The translations under genes were made by a program, and so were the position numbers. Source: Vanessa cardui (lineage: Eukaryota; Arthropoda; Insecta; Lepidoptera; Nymphalidae). From it: a stretch of DNA of 64,000 bases. This document shows positions 1 through 13,339 of the stretch, piece after piece (positions within the stretch are counted from its first letter, which is position 1; each line of letters begins with the position of its first letter). The notes below the pieces were generated by a model, which worked only from the letters and a program-made list of their open reading frames with translations, was not told the DNA's origin and ran no database searches. The stretch lies in the NCBI RefSeq assembly GCF_905220365.1, contig NC_061125.1, positions 13,967,831-14,031,830 of the forward strand. Direction: 5' to 3'.

Positions 1-640
1 CAATATGAAATCACAGATACAAGTAGTAAGGCATTCGCTTCCTCCGTCTCCGAGGCTCATAAATTAAACTAGAGAATAACACGGAGGTGAAAAAATAAAC
101 GCGACGCCGCACTGTGTACCACATTAATCAGAGCTCTGAGAAGGCGTAGAGAATTTATTTTACGATTGTTACACCGTCGATGAAACGTTAAAAATGCTGT
201 CGGGTTTATATTGAAACATTCGATGCATTGTTCGAGGCGATTGGGCCGATAACGCACCGTTCCGTCTTGTACCGTCTCTCCTGCACCTCGTTGATTTTCA
301 AACGTAAACTGTCGAATACGAGACCGTAACTAGTTTCATTTTTATTAGTACTGGTTTAGTGTGGAACGGAACGCAACTTCGTATCGATGGTACGATTACA
401 CTCGAGAGATATCATAATCACCGGTCTGCGCGTTTATCGAACGTATAATCGGAGTGCGGCAATAAATTTGTCTCATTTTAATATCCTAGAGCGTGTAATG
501 AACGACCACAAACGGCCTCGATGTTTGGACTCGAATCTCGTTAGAGGCGGGGAAAAAACGCGGTAATAACCGCGCCGCCCGCGCCGTACGAAAGAGTTCA
601 ACGAGCTGCCGCATGTCACACCTATGTTTATACTTTATTA
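1..640. other. Unique higher-GC noncoding block
   Basis: This block has visibly more G+C and CpG than the AT-rich DNA that follows it, especially around 90-310 and 500-610. No repeat family of the window matches it. The short open frame at 69-257 on the minus strand has no recognisable composition or motif. It may be conserved regulatory DNA; that is inference from composition only. Confidence 0.3.
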
Positions 641-2147
641 TTTATTACATTGACATTGTATCAGCGTCACTAGCTACGTTACTTGTATTATAACATATTC
701 AACATTTACGAAACATTTCTTTATTCTAATCAATTAAAAATAAAACCATTCATACGTTTCACGCTTAATTAATTCTTCTCGAAAACTATTAATGCGTTTT
801 TAAAATATTTTAAAAATATTAAAAAATAGTTCTGAATAATTATTACACATAAAACTTGAGAACTTCGTTAGTGATTAAGTAGAGATAAGGAGATAAGCTT
901 GAGAATGAGTTTCTTATTAAAACATACATTGATGAGAACGGTGCCGACGGAAAGCAACTAATTTGACGATTACAGTCTTATAAGCAGTATCCTAAATCCT
1001 AAGCAAACAATGGAACTATAACTACATTCACAAAAAAAATCCTCCACCTTTAATTATAACAACTTCTTTTATTTTTTTTAAATTAAATTATTAAATTAAA
1101 TCGAAACTATTTAAATAACTTTTAGAAGCAGATTAATTCATTAATACAGTGTTATCTTTTCCGTCAGCAAAAAATATTTACTCTTAACTTTTTTAATAAA
1201 ACAATTCACCGTAAAGAAATAAATTCAATTGTATTAAGCAATATTAACTACATATCATATAATACCTAACCGATGAGTTTTAGGTAAATCGATACAATGA
1301 TTACTTCGTCCTAAATAAACAACAATGTAAATATATAGTAAAACATATCAAAAAACAAGGGAATAAAAAATCTCCCACGCATGTTTCAAGGTAAACAATC
1401 CCATAAAACGGAAGCAGAGTATTTAGCCAAACATCACACCATACGTCAGAAATGTCACTTAATTCGTGTACAGCAACACAGACCACACGGCGGCAAGCCG
1501 GTATCAATATTTGTTTTACACATATTGTATTAGTCCAGTAGTATGACTACTGACAAGCTTATTATATTAAGGATTATTAAGAAGATAATGAAAAAAGCTG
1601 AATACAAATATTGAACATATCTAGGTGGCCTTTCTGTTCTAAACAACCTTTATATACTTGAATCTTGTTGAGACAATACGAAGCAGACTAATGAGTCCAG
1701 ATAGATTTGAAATGCAATAGAAATTTGAAGGCAGACCTATTTCAAAATAGTATTCTTTTTTAATATTTATTATTGACATTTTACTTGCTATGATAACTTT
1801 ATTAAAATATTTCATTAACGTTCATCTATAGATATTCAGAACACTGATTTACTATCGATCACCAGCTTCACATAAACTCTTCTTAGAAATGCTTATACTA
1901 ATGGTTTGATTTTCCGCCAACAATAGAACTGAACGCCACAATTTGAGTTTACAATTACATGATTGTAAAAATAGCTAAGCTTATCAAAAGAATACTCTTA
2001 CTTCTACCACAATCATTAATTGATTCTATTTTATTTATCAGATACTCTACAAAATATTGAAGAAAAATAACTTGGATACAAAAACCACAATTTTGAGTAC
2101 AATAACAGGTGAGTTTTACGAATAAAATCTTAATATTTCACACTTCT
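641..2147. other. AT-rich intergenic or intronic DNA
   Basis: Nothing convincing is seen here. A minus-strand open frame at 1301-1507 is hydrophobic and rich in Cys and Trp, but it has no recognised domain and no clear splice sites, so it is not called. Confidence 0.5.
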
Positions 2148-2316
2148 GTGTACCATCCACTCGTCGGATATTCTACCAAGAAACAGTACTCAGTATTCTT
2201 GTGCTCCAATTTGAAGGGTGAATGGAGTCAGTGAAACTACAACCACAAGGGATCCAACATCTTAGTTTCCTAGCTGATATTTCCCACCATTCTCTATGGG
2301 CGGTGGTGAGTACTTA
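2148..2316 (-). repeat. Family B element, degraded, internally deleted
   Basis: Read on the minus strand this matches the better copies at 29971-30262 and 46981-47269: the motif for two-fold ACTAAGATGTT, the GGAACACAA.AATACTGAGTACTGTT stretch and the CCATAGA.AATG block are recognisable in order. The middle is deleted and divergence is high, so it is an old copy. Confidence 0.6.
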
Positions 2317-3299
2317 CTATAATAATATAAATTACGTTATATTATAATAATAAGAAAAAAAAAAAGCAAATTTGTTAACAACGAATCCATGTAAAAAGTT
2401 GTGATAATTATGGAGTGTTAGTAACAACAGTAATAAAGACATACTGTGTTTGTTGAATATATCATTAACTTACAACAACGCCGAAAGCTATAGGAAAATA
2501 ATAAAAAAAAATATCTTCGAGTTATTTCTGTATTAAAAAAAAACATATAATCAAATATTAATCTGCTGAGTTATTACATAAATATAGATCGATTATCATC
2601 ACCTCAGTATAATATGATTAAAAATATGTATTTTCTTAGAATTTCGGAGGCAAGACATCTCCTAACTACTAAGTTCCAAGTTTTCGTTTGGAGTCGCTCT
2701 CGAGAGATCGTCAGCCGCCATCTTGAAAAACGCGGTTATGCAAATATCTTACAAACAGTGAGTCTTGTGATAAAAAATTGACGGGTTCTTTGGTAAAAAT
2801 TATATACACAATTTATTTTCAAGAAACAATCAGATAAAAAATTGTTAGTTAGGTGTTTTTGGGTAGCATTTCGAACCATCAACAAGAACATAAAAAAAGA
2901 AACTAGTTCAGCGGTTTATATCTCGAAATACATATATGTCCGAAGCATAATTCAAACAATATCATAGTAAGCTTGTTTTAATATAACGTGACTCATCAAA
3001 CAAACGATCTCCATTGAACGCGAAACAATTTCGACGCAAATTATACGCTGTTATGAACGAAAACCTTAATTATGTTGCCTGCGCGAGATTAATTTGATTA
3101 TCCGATTCTTATTTCAATTATGTTAACAGGGTGTTATTATTTCGACAAAGCCATTTGTTGCTACATATTTCTGGAGATAGATACTGATCGAAAACTTGCT
3201 GAACGATGAAGACAACGCTTATAACATCTCGAGTTTGTGGAAGCCAGTCTGATTAGATACAACCTACTCAGAATATATTATACCACCAAGCAGTCATTT
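2317..3299. other. AT-rich DNA, nothing assigned
   Basis: It is mostly low-complexity AT-rich sequence. A short GC-richer patch near 2690-2740 (CGAGAGATCGTCAGCCGCC) stands alone without an open frame. Confidence 0.4.
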
Positions 3300-3400
3300 A
3301 TAGTGAGACAGTGTCACTACAGACACAGGGGACATACCATCTTAGTTTATATCTATAGCAGTGACAATTTACCATCAGGTAAGCCATTAACCCTTTTCAC
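3300..3400 (-). repeat. Family B fragment
   Basis: Two blocks in the expected order match family B in reverse: CACTACAGACACAGGGGACA followed by CATCTTAGTTT, then TTACCATCAGGTAAGCC. The intervening body is lost. It is short and divergent. Confidence 0.45.
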
Positions 3401-4129
3401 CTACTTATACCATAAAAATTTAGTTTCACATAATAAGTTTAATTTATTTGTAAGTAAACAAATTTTCTTTTTCTTTATAAAATAAAACCAATACTTAAAT
3501 AACAAATCGATATCACGATATCAAACTCACATCAAAACGATTTACTAAGACGAAATTAATTAGACCTAAATAGTTACAAGGCAAATGAGACCGTTAGTTT
3601 GAGGCGTCCGATATTATGTGATGGTTAAAAGTATTTAACGTTGAGATAAAATCTTAACAAAAGCGATTCGGTACGTTGTCTTGTTTTGGTACTTACACAC
3701 ATGTAGACACCTATACTGACGGCCAACGACCAGCTTAGCGTGATATTGATGTTTCGAATCGAATAATAAACATTCAAACGAAATGTAGAAGATTCATAGG
3801 TCTTTCAATAGTGGTTTCACGTTAAATATATTGACCCCGAGTGCAAGCCAACTAGTCAGTAATACGTCGGTGCCTCATCTATGATATGTAAATAATAATT
3901 GGTTTTAGAATAGAAAACGGTACGTTAAAGTTGTCGTGAGTAATGAGGCAAGTCGTTATTATTTAATTTTGGAAAACATTAAACAAAACAAAATTATTAC
4001 ATTTTTTCTGCAATCCAAAAATGTTAGAATATAATAAGGCATGATTTTTTTTGTGTTGATCACATTTGGAAATGTTTTAGAAGACAGCCTAGTGAAAATG
4101 TTTGAATGCATTTAGGTTTACATATAAAA
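3401..4129. other. AT-rich DNA, nothing assigned
   Basis: No repeat of the window and no convincing reading frame is seen here. Confidence 0.4.
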
Positions 4130-4640
4130 AATAATAGGTCTTAATATTGCGTCTCCATCGCACCCGGCGCAAGCAACCGAACTCTGCTTTTGTTGACCGT
4201 CACTCAACACGAATTATCCGACGGCTTTTGCTCATTAATGGCCGATTTTATTTGCTCTTATTTAATTTAGCATTTATTCAATCTGCCCCCGGCGCGATAC
4301 TCATTGTGAGCTGTGGTCTTATTTCTCACCTTTTGTGACAGGGCTCATTGAGCGCGAGGTGTCGGGATGTGTTCCCGCGGCTCGAGACTCGGCTCGGCTT
4401 ACACGCTCAACTCCGGTACCTTTCATCGCGCACAAAACGTAATTGAATCCCACAGAATCCTACGCACTATGTAAGATTTAATAGGGCATTTAAACACTCG
4501 CATTGGCCATTGTACATCGGTTTCGTACGCAATTATTCATCACGACCGCAGTGCAGCTAGCTTTCCGCGAAGCAACGTGAGTTAGACGATGTGCGCTAAA
4601 CTGTAACCGCCGCGTGTGGTTTCCACATTAATTAACATAA
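4130..4640. other. Unique GC-rich noncoding block
   Basis: A sharp rise in G+C and CpG runs from about 4145 to 4440 (CGCACCCGGCGC, TCCCGCGGCTCGAG). Homeodomain-core ATTA words are embedded (CTCATTAATGGCC; TTAATTAA near 4627). The plus-strand frame at 4147-4338 lacks a canonical ATG and has no motif. It may be an enhancer-like conserved element; this is inference. Confidence 0.35.
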
Positions 4641-5697
4641 AGTAAATACTCGCACAAATATCAGGAGATATTAATTTATGGAAAATACATTATTCATTTG
4701 TTTAAATATCTATGAAATCACTTTTTAATTGAGAGAATATATTCATGAAACGTTGTTGGTATAATAAAATATATTGGTTATAATAAAACTCGATGCAGTT
4801 AATAAAGATACATTTACAAATACTAACAAAGTACTATTAAAAATGTTGTCAGTCAAGAGTAAGTCATTTTAGAAAGAAAAATATTCGCAGTATAATTTCT
4901 ATTAAAATATTTAATACATCAAGAAAAATATATATAAAATTATTAGAAGGGAAAGGCAAAATAGTATAAATATAATATATATAATAATATTGTTTAATAC
5001 AGTTGTATTAAACAATTATGAATGTAATTCAGGTTTTAAGTAGGACTAGCAAACCCAATACAGCTTTCCGTTGGTCTCTTTTTTACATTTCAAACACTAA
5101 AACACCAAGATTAAACGTCAAGAATTTGTTAAACGATAGGTACCTCAATATGCATACATACGTAATGCTTGCCAAGAAACCGAGTAGGAATTCTTAACGA
5201 GCGTCATACCCTCGAGGTGTAATCCTTTACTTTAGCACTTAACCGTAGTATTAAATTTAACTGGTAGTCTGTAATACAGCACTGATGTAACGAGGAATTA
5301 AACTAGACATACGAGTCTGAACCTCTTTCTATCGTGGTCGCCATCTAAGCGTCATTATTCCCTAGACGTTCTAGAACAGTCATGTCAAAGAATCATGATG
5401 CTATATAAGTGGGCACGTCAGGTGCTCGTAAAATTGAAAATGCCTCGTAAATCTAAGGTATTGAACGGAACCGCAAATTGCAATGCGTACGCGTTCGCGC
5501 ATTCAACGGCTTGATCATTAGACTATTCGATGTTTTCTTTTAACGTTCATAAATTTTTAATTGTTTACTGGAAATATATTATTTGAATATCATTTCAATA
5601 AATATATCACGAATTACTTTTGACATTACAGCACGTTGTATAAAACATATTTCGTATATTATTTTTAGAACCGAAATATACTTGAAATAAATGTATA
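4641..5697. other. AT-rich DNA, nothing assigned
   Basis: Apart from the hairpin at 4989-5016 this stretch holds only AT-rich unique sequence, with a slightly GC-richer part around 5190-5520. No reading frame is supported. Confidence 0.4.
4989..5016. other. Perfect 12-bp inverted repeat, 4-nt loop
   Basis: ATTGTTTAATAC is followed by AGTT and then its exact reverse complement. It sits in AT-rich DNA after TA-rich runs. No T-tract or gene end is next to it, so no terminator role is proposed. Confidence 0.6.
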
Positions 5698-5886
5698 TTA
5701 ATATTATAAATGTGGAAGTAACTGTCTGTCTGTCTGTTAGTCGCTCTTTCACGACCAAAAAACTGAACAAAATTTGATGAAATTTTATATGAAGACAACT
5801 TGAACTCCAGGTAAGGACATAGGCAACTTTTTAGCCTTAACACATGATATCCTGAAACGCGAGTGAAGCCGCGGGCAAATACTAGT
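5698..5886 (-). repeat. Family E non-autonomous repeat, near full length
   Basis: On the minus strand it starts with ACTAGTATTTGCCCGCGGCT, runs through the GCCTATGTCCTTACCTGGAG block and the TTTCATCAAATTTTGTTCAG block, and ends with a CAGACAGACAGAC run and CATTTATAATATTA. Partial copies with the same block order lie at 31495-31626, 44972-45250 and 63171-63294. The superfamily is not certain. Minus-strand open frames crossing it are by-products of the repeat. Confidence 0.7.
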
Positions 5887-7734
5887 ATTTTATATCTAAA
5901 CCAGGTATTCTTACTTTGGTTGTTAACTAAGACATCACTAAAGTTCCTCGTAACATCAGAAACACAAAGCAAGTTGAAGTGGGCGTTACACGAAGTTACT
6001 TAAGAAACTAATATGAGATTGTATAAAACACATATCCTACTGTTTTTGTCGGTCTGCGAGTCGTAAATTAATACTTGAATAGCGCGGTACTGCACGTCAA
6101 CTATAAAAACGCAATATCGTACATCGATCAGTTTATACATGCATTCAACAATAGAGAGACCATTGTGAACTGTTATCTAATCGTAATGAATATAAATTTT
6201 CAGATGACATTTACGATCAGTGCACGCCGTACTGCCTCTATTTAAACACGTTAGATAGATTTTTTTTAACTCACGCATACCGCAACAGTAAAATACTTTA
6301 GTATATCGCGAGAGCATCAATTTGTAACACACACGGACTAAAGTTTCAACTTTATCTTTAAATTTATCAACGTATAATGATAGAATTTATTCACAACATG
6401 TTCTTAAAATGTTACCTATCATATAAATAAATAAGATATAGTTCTATTCGATGTTATGAATGAGATGTTTGCTTTAGGGCTTGGTAGCGTGAAAATGATT
6501 ATGGATATGCAGATTCTGTTCATATTTTTAAACATTTTTGTACAAAAAATATTAATTTATTGAGAGTTAAGGGGCGTCGTATATTAGGTGTACTATATCG
6601 CTTATGTTAAATTTCTTCCTACATAAAAGCTTATGCTGGGAATCTTAATCAAGCTACATGATACAACAAACGAAAGTTTTCATGCTTTGACTGTTAAATA
6701 ATACCTAAAATTATGTATTATAATATACAATATAAAAATTAACGTAAAAATGGAAGGTTATTTATAATATACAAAAAAAAGTACAGACCCTAAAATAATT
6801 CCTGTAAAACGATAATATTAAGACTCACACAGAATACGTCGTTCCACTGAAGAGAACTAGTTGAGTTCTTTGAATCTATTTTCAAGCAATAATATTTAAT
6901 AAGATCAAGCGATTTTCCTATAACACCGTAATGTTCGAGGAAGTATAAAAGCGTTTGTGTTCCATACAACTGAGGAAGTAAAGCTTCAGAGAAATCACAA
7001 ACAAAATCAATAACTATTCTGTGTTTTTTCTCACATATCTTGAATAAAATATTTTACTTACATAAATATATCTGTTTAAAATTTCTCGCCAATCAAAGCT
7101 TTAATAAAGGTATGGTGATTCTTTTGTTTCCTTATTTAAAAGAGGTACAGTTTGACTCGAACATATTAAATCAAGAAATAGGGCCGTTTATAGGCATCTG
7201 ATAAAAAGTTATTCGTACGGAATGATGTACTGAGCAATAACATTCATTAAATGCATCGCATTGCTCCGTGGGTTAATAATTTCGAAACCAATCTCAATAC
7301 TGTATTTAGAAATTATTTTCTTTGATATTAAAGCCGCATCTACACATACCCGACTTTATTATAGATAAACATTTATAAGAGAAAACTTAAAATAAACAAG
7401 AACAACGGTCTAAAAAATGAATAGTATTTCTCTCATCAGAATTCTTTACACGAATATATGGATTTCTAATTAATAAAACACTTATCTAAAGTGGATATCG
7501 ATGTAAATATCTCGTCTGAAAAGACAATTACATTACAAATCACGTAGCCAGTAAATAACCGGGCAATTCCGAGGAACTGGTTTTTAAAATAATTCTTATC
7601 TTTACTATTAAAACTAATGCCTCCGTTTTAGGCACCTAGTTTTAATGAGAATCGTCAGAGCATCGAAGATAAAAATAGTGTCTTGGTAACGATACAAATT
7701 AGTTTTTTAATTTTATATTTTAAACATTAACATT
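5887..7734. other. AT-rich DNA, nothing assigned
   Basis: Unique AT-rich sequence with no repeat of the window and no open frame with coding character. Confidence 0.4.
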
Positions 7735-8024
7735 AACAGCCAGTAAATTTCTCACTGCTGGACTGAGGCCTCTTCTCGATTTGAGGAGAAGATTTGGATC
7801 ACATTGCATCAAGTTGCTCCAATGCGGGTTGATGAATTCACACATAGCCGATTTTCATTGAAATTAGGCACATGCAGGTTACCTCAAGGTGTTTTTCTTC
7901 GCCACCGAGCACGAGATGAATTATTAGTCCATATTAAGCACATTAAAATTCAGTGGTGCTTGCCTGGGTTTGAACCCGCAATCATCGGTTGAGTTGCAAG
8001 CGTTCTAACCTCTGGTCCATCTCG
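7735..8024 (-). mobile_element. tRNA-derived SINE (family A), old copy
   Basis: The minus strand reads from a tRNA-like head (ending at 8024) with a box B-like GGGTTCAAACCCAGG, through the body (CATCTCGTGCTCGGTGGCGA region), to the tail with CAGCAGTGAGAAATTTACTGG. Box A is damaged compared with the copies at 8650 and 24323. It is complete in extent but divergent. Pol III transcription would run right to left. Confidence 0.85.
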
Positions 8025-8649
8025 TATCTATTTAGCTATATAGACTTTAAACTAGATCAGATTTCTTTTATAATCACGTTCTTTTAGAAAAATCTAAAAT
8101 GTAATTTAGACAAAACAATATTTGAATATCGTTAATATAATATGATTTTTTATGATTTATTGCGCTACTATTTTGAGAAACCAAAGAGTTGCTTAATAAA
8201 AAGGTTCTAATAACCTAGAAATGGGACATTCGCAACATAAATTGGTGGTTACGTCTACATATAATTTGGTTTAAATTATACGTTTTTCCATTGCAAGTGT
8301 TTCGATAATATTTTAATTTTATACAACGAACTGTCCGGCCTAGTTATTATCATGCGTATCTGATATATGTTTAATCTAACGTAATATAATACCGGTGTGC
8401 TTTTGACGGGTTGCAAAGGTCAGATGATAATCACTCCTTGTTATAACTCTTAACAGATAAATAATTTCTCGGCCAAGTATAAACGTGTACCTTGTCTCCA
8501 TCTGACTTTTTGCTACAGCTATAAATAGTACCACACGTCAACAAAACAGTGCAAATTCGTAACGACTTTTGAGTTTTTTAATATCTTCAGTATAGTATAT
8601 AATACCATTAGGCAAGTGAAAATTACATATAACTTAATATAACATATAA
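8025..8649. other. DNA between two oppositely oriented SINEs
   Basis: AT-rich unique DNA separates two family A SINEs in inverted orientation. Nothing else is assigned. Confidence 0.4.
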
Positions 8650-8955
8650 GAGCTAAGATGGCCCAGTGGTTACAACGCGTGCATCTTAACCGATGATTTC
8701 GGGTTCAAACCCAGGCAAGCACCACTATATATATGTGCGTAATTGTGTTTATAATTCATCTCGTGCTCGGCGTAGAAGGAAAACATCGTGAGGAAACCTA
8801 CATGTGTCTAATTTCATTGAAATTCTGCCACATGTGCATTCCAACAACCCGATTGGAACAGCGTGGTGGAATATGTTCCAAACTCTCTCCTCAATAGGGG
8901 AAGAGGCCTTAGCCCAACAGTGGGAAATTTACGGGCTGTTACTTTACTTTTCTTT
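8650..8955 (+). mobile_element. tRNA-derived SINE (family A), full length
   Basis: The head GAGCTAAGATGGCCCAGTGG carries an intact box A and is followed by GGGTTCAAACCCAGG as box B. The body contains the CATCTCGTGCTCGGCG block and the conserved CACATGTGCATTCCA. The tail is GAGGCCTTAGCCCAACAGTG and GGGCTGTTACTTTAC. ACATATAA occurs on both sides and may be a short target duplication. The open frame at 8804-9055 is a shadow of the SINE. Confidence 0.9.
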
Positions 8956-9344
8956 TTTAATATACATACATATAAATTCTTGGAAGTATATTTACTGCAC
9001 TACACTAAGTTGCCATAAAAAGCTTTATTTAATCAAATCTATATATAACCTATAAAGTACCTATCTAACAAATGCTTTGGCATTCGATACTATTAAATAG
9101 CGTTGTGTTATAATCATACTATATGTATAGCTATTGTGATTGTTATCATTCATAACACGCGTGCACAACAGATCGCCAATGAATTGCAATCGGCTAATTA
9201 TCAGGACAAACATAGTTGCATAATTATTTTTCATCAATCAATTACATCTTTATTAATAGGTTTATAATGGCTAACTAAAAAAATCTACTAAGCCAATATA
9301 CATGAAACTTATAGTGAAAGTTACAACGCGTTACGGAGAAGCTT

Positions 9345-9675
9345 CGAGGCGGCTTCGCACGGGTGCAATACTGATACTAAATATACTACAGAATGTCTTA
9401 CAGTATCATGGTTTTTTTGTCATTAGACAACAAAATATTTACGGTACCTACTTAATTTGATAAGGATCAGTATTGTATTACTTAAACGCAATTTGAAATA
9501 AGCGATCTTTCTCGTATAAAGTAAAAATGGTTGTATGTTCCTAAGAGATAGACATATATCATCACTGACTTTTTTGAAGACCTTTTTTATTACTTTGTAC
9601 TAACTTATTGCGTAATTTTAAAGATTCATACACAGGGACTGACAGCGGTACGCGACTTTATTTTATACCATGTAC
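9345..9675 (+). repeat. Family F repeat, partly decayed
   Basis: The 5' block GGGTGCAATACTGATACTAA with ATATACTACAGAAT and the 3' block ACAGGGACTGACAGCG with CGACTTTATTTTATACCATG match the copies at 41502, 52727 and 55929. The middle is too divergent to align by eye. Confidence 0.6.
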
Positions 9676-11737
9676 TTGTCTATTACTTAGACACTGGAGT
9701 CCGAACTTAATTAATCGAACTCAATTAAAACAATAAATTGCTTTAAAAACCAGTTTATATTAATAATTCTAGTAATATAATTATACATTGTTTCGTTGCA
9801 AATTAGTAAGTGAATAAAAAAACAAAAAAAGATCACAGACATTCGATTTTACATATTACTTTTTCTATTTAAATATTATAAAAAAAGGTTTTATATATAA
9901 TTAAATAATGTTAATTAAAATTGAATTTATAGATATAGATATTATTAAAATAAAAATCGCAGTCGCGAACAGTACTTATTACCTAAGTACCTAGTAGGCG
10001 TTACAAGTGTGAATTTTATGTTCGCGTATCACACACTATATAAATAACATTAACAAATAAGGTCAACGAGTGCTTAATAAGCATCCGTTAAAATATGTAC
10101 TAGTCATTCATATCATATCAATTACAAAAAATACAGCAATACTTAAGTATGAATTACAACTTCGAAAGGCAAAGTGCGAAAGAATTCTAAGAAATCATTA
10201 AAAAACGACCACCTACCGCAATTATACGTATGTATTTATTAAAATAATTCCAACACAAGACTGGCACTTCCTGAGTATTTACACAATAAATAAAAGCGAC
10301 TAAATTATTTATCACAATGACATCGTCTGATACATAATTTACCATGTAAGCAGTTGCCCCACTATTACGCGCTTCGGCAATTCATTCGATATAATGAGGT
10401 CGACTACCGGCCATTCTTTCACAATAGATATTCTACAACGAAACCATAGCCAGGGAAATTGCTACATGTAAGCAACGTTAAAATAAATTTTATTATATGT
10501 GAAACAGCTGTGTAGACAGACAAAAAATCACAACTTCCAATCAATGTAAAAAAATATACGGAACGGATATTATAAAAGGACGTTGAACATTCGCGTTCTA
10601 TTCAAATAATTACTAAACTATAATTCGTTATTAATGAATGATATTATAGAACTAGCTGCTCCACCTAACTTTGCATTAGTTAAATATTGATTTTATCTAT
10701 TCTAGTTTTACTGATGAGATATAAACACTCAACCTACACCTCGATCTTTTCGCCCGTATTGTGCTAATGCATTGTAGAAAAACGCACTATATTTTCAAGC
10801 GGCAATAATATAATGTTGTCTAAAACCACTAGTTCAAAATTAATATAAAGGAATACTTATCTAAACGTGTAATATTGGTATATTATTTATTTTACAAATG
10901 ATTATCAATTTAAGTAAAACTACAGTTGTCGCTATTGTTCGCCATATTCTAAAGCATAATAATAGTTGTAAATCGTTGAAAGATTATGCTTTCAAAGTAA
11001 TGATTGTAGAAAGTATAAAGATTTTAAAATGTTCAAAAGTTTCGAGTACCTGTAATAGTTTGAATAACGTTCATTTTTAGCGCGGATTGTCTCTGCCTGC
11101 GATGACGTAATGACCTATATTTAACCTTCAATATTTCTTACATCCGATGTATGTATCTTAACAAAACTTAAATAATATAGAATTAGAAGAAGAAAACAAA
11201 CAAACAAACCAATTTTATTTCATTATAATAAATTAAAAGAGGTTGGATATAACGTTTCGTATTCCTTTATTTAATTATGACGGTTTTATTAAAGTCGACA
11301 AGTATATTTTAATTTACAATGTTAATTAGTCCGCCGTATCATTTATAATTCATCACGTATTATTAACATTTGAATGATTTTAAGCATTGATATGTATTAT
11401 CTGATTTTATAACCAGAGTCACCAGAAATTTTAACTTCTAGAATATGACTTTTTTATTATTTAATTTACTATACACACGGACTAACAATTGTCTGTGTTT
11501 TTTTTTTTTACAGTTTACGCTTATACATTTTGGCGTTATATATTTTTACTAAACATCAGCAGATCTTAGCTGGACTTCAAGCTTGTCGTATTCTCGCAAG
11601 ACGTGGTTCAAACTGCCTTTTTAATTTCATTATAATATATCCATAACCTATAATAAATAATAAAGGCTATCACTATCAAGTCTGATTTTCTAATAATTTG
11701 TGTTCTAATATAGGGAATCGTTTAAATTTATTTTTAG
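9676..11737. other. AT-rich DNA, nothing assigned
   Basis: Long AT-rich unique DNA. The plus-strand open frame at 10898-11080 is AT-driven and has no motif. No repeat of the window is recognised. Confidence 0.4.
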
Positions 11738-11900
11738 ACGATATCCTGTCGGGGAAACGGATCACCTGATAGTATGTGATCATCACAGCGGGAAATATAA
11801 ACAACTCTTTAAGTTGTCAATGCTCTACCATGCATGCAATCTATGATTTTACGTCCCCTGTGCGTATAATTACACTGATTGCATCGCCGGTCTAGTCACT
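11738..11900 (+). repeat. Family B fragment, divergent
   Basis: The CACCTGATAGTATGTGATCA block, the TCAATG block and GTCCCCTGTGCGTATAATTA followed by CACTGATTGCATCG follow family B order. The 3' half is missing. Confidence 0.5.
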
Positions 11901-12185
11901 AGCTTATAACTCTGAAGATTGTAAGATTCTCGGTACAAATATAAATCAAGCCTGTTGAAAAATGGGTAAGTTTTCAATAAATAACGGCATCAAGTTGAAG
12001 ATATGAAGTTGACTATACTAACACATACGGTGCTATACTTGAATATATCCATCAAGGTTGGATATTTCATACCGTCGAATTATGAGAATTGAGGAATTGA
12101 GAGTGCCCTTGAGACCAAACCATAAAACAGCAGAACTGTGTTTTAAGTCTTATTATTTAATATCTAAATATATAACACGTTTAAA

Positions 12186-12340
12186 GCAAGTAGGATATAT
12201 TAATTTAAATAATTATATTTAACTAACTTGACTTTGTATTTTTTAAATGTTGAAAAAGAGTAACTACTTAGTTTCGTGCCGGTTCTTCTCGGTAGAGTCT
12301 ACTTTCCGAACCGGTGGTAGCTTCAATTATTTGTAAAACC
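12186..12340 (+). repeat. Family C retroelement tail, 3' end lost
   Basis: It matches the copy at 51518-51760 through GGATATATTAAT, AAATGTTGAAAAAGAGTAAC, TGCCGGTTCTTCTCGGTAGA and CCGAACCGGTGGTAGCTTCA. The terminal GATTTT repeats are absent. Confidence 0.7.
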
Positions 12341-12416
12341 AAGAGTTAAGTTGAGGCGATATGAGGGATACTTCGAGCTATTCTAAGTTTCAGTAACCTT
12401 GAGGCTATGTTTTATG

Positions 12417-12620
12417 ATTTTTTTTTATTTTTAATAGGCGTGCGGAATTGCAAATAGGTCGACAGATGACAAGTGGTGACAACCATAGACACTGGAGCTG
12501 TCAGTAATACTAACACCCAATAAACCCTAGTAACAAAGACATTATGTCCCTTATGCCAAAACAACACTAAGTATTATGTGTATGAGTCTCGTACTGTTTG
12601 GCGTAAAATGCCTGATAAAC
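12417..12620 (+). repeat. Family B element, very degraded
   Basis: A T-run followed by AATAGGCGTGCGGA, GACAAGTGGTGACAACCATA and GACACTGGAGCTGT follows the family B order. ATTATGTCCCTTATGCC marks the middle block. Identity is low. Confidence 0.4.
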
Positions 12621-12999
12621 ATAAATGGTGACTAAATAAAAATATTATTATTTAACAAACAATAAAACCTTAGCATAACTTTCCATTCATATAAACATTT
12701 ATTAATATCATATTTAATATATTAGTATATAAATCTCGTGACACATAATTAATTATTTAAATAATATCAAGCTTATAATATTTGCGAATTCGGCGAGGTC
12801 AAGGTAGTTCAACGTTTATGGATTTGCATTTCTGATTTAACGATTCTTCGTTTTTAATTGGCACGTTCGTTAACATATGATGTTTATCCTAGTTTCGTTC
12901 GTTTAACGATCGTAAATCATGCTAAAGTACATTTTACATTTAATCAAGAGCATCAATATAAGATGACGTAACTTTAGTCAATCGATATTATTAAACAAA

Positions 13000-13140
13000 G
13001 TGCAGCGCGCGTCGCCGTTTGTGTATTCAAACTCCCTAGACTCAAAAACTACCGTAACGATTTTCATACGGCTTTCACTATGGGCTGACTGATTCATGAG
13101 GAAGGTTTCAGACTGACACCTTTAAACGGCACCGCGGTTT
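13000..13140. repeat. Suspected interspersed repeat fragment
   Basis: The wording CGTAACGATTTTCATACGGC followed by TTTCACTATGGGCTGACTGA resembles a type of interspersed repeat common in arthropod genomes. There is no second copy in this window to confirm it. It lies about 190 bp before the RTE insertion. Confidence 0.25.
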
Positions 13141-13326
13141 ACCAGTAGAATTAAATGTACAATTATATAAACGTTGTATTTAGAACTTTACTCTATTCAT
13201 GCGAAACCGAGTAAACTTGATCAATAAATTATTAGTCCTTATATAACACAGCTGAATAGAAAATACTTTTACAGTTGTTCTATTTCAAATATAATCAACA
13301 ACGTGAAATATGAATTTGTAATAGTC

Positions 13327-13339
13327 ATAACAATAGACA
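13327..13339. repeat. Target-site duplication, left copy
   Basis: ATAACAATAGACA is identical to 16598-16610 and brackets the RTE element exactly. Confidence 0.92.

Noticed and set aside
1301..1507. Hydrophobic minus-strand frame
   Set aside because: It looks vaguely coding but has neither a clear acceptor/donor pair nor a recognisable motif.
5607..5972. 121-codon minus-strand open frame
   Set aside because: It mostly reads through a family E repeat, including its CAGACAGAC run.
7804..9055. Short frames at 7804-7992 and 8804-9055
   Set aside because: Both are translations of family A SINE copies and include their tRNA-like segments.
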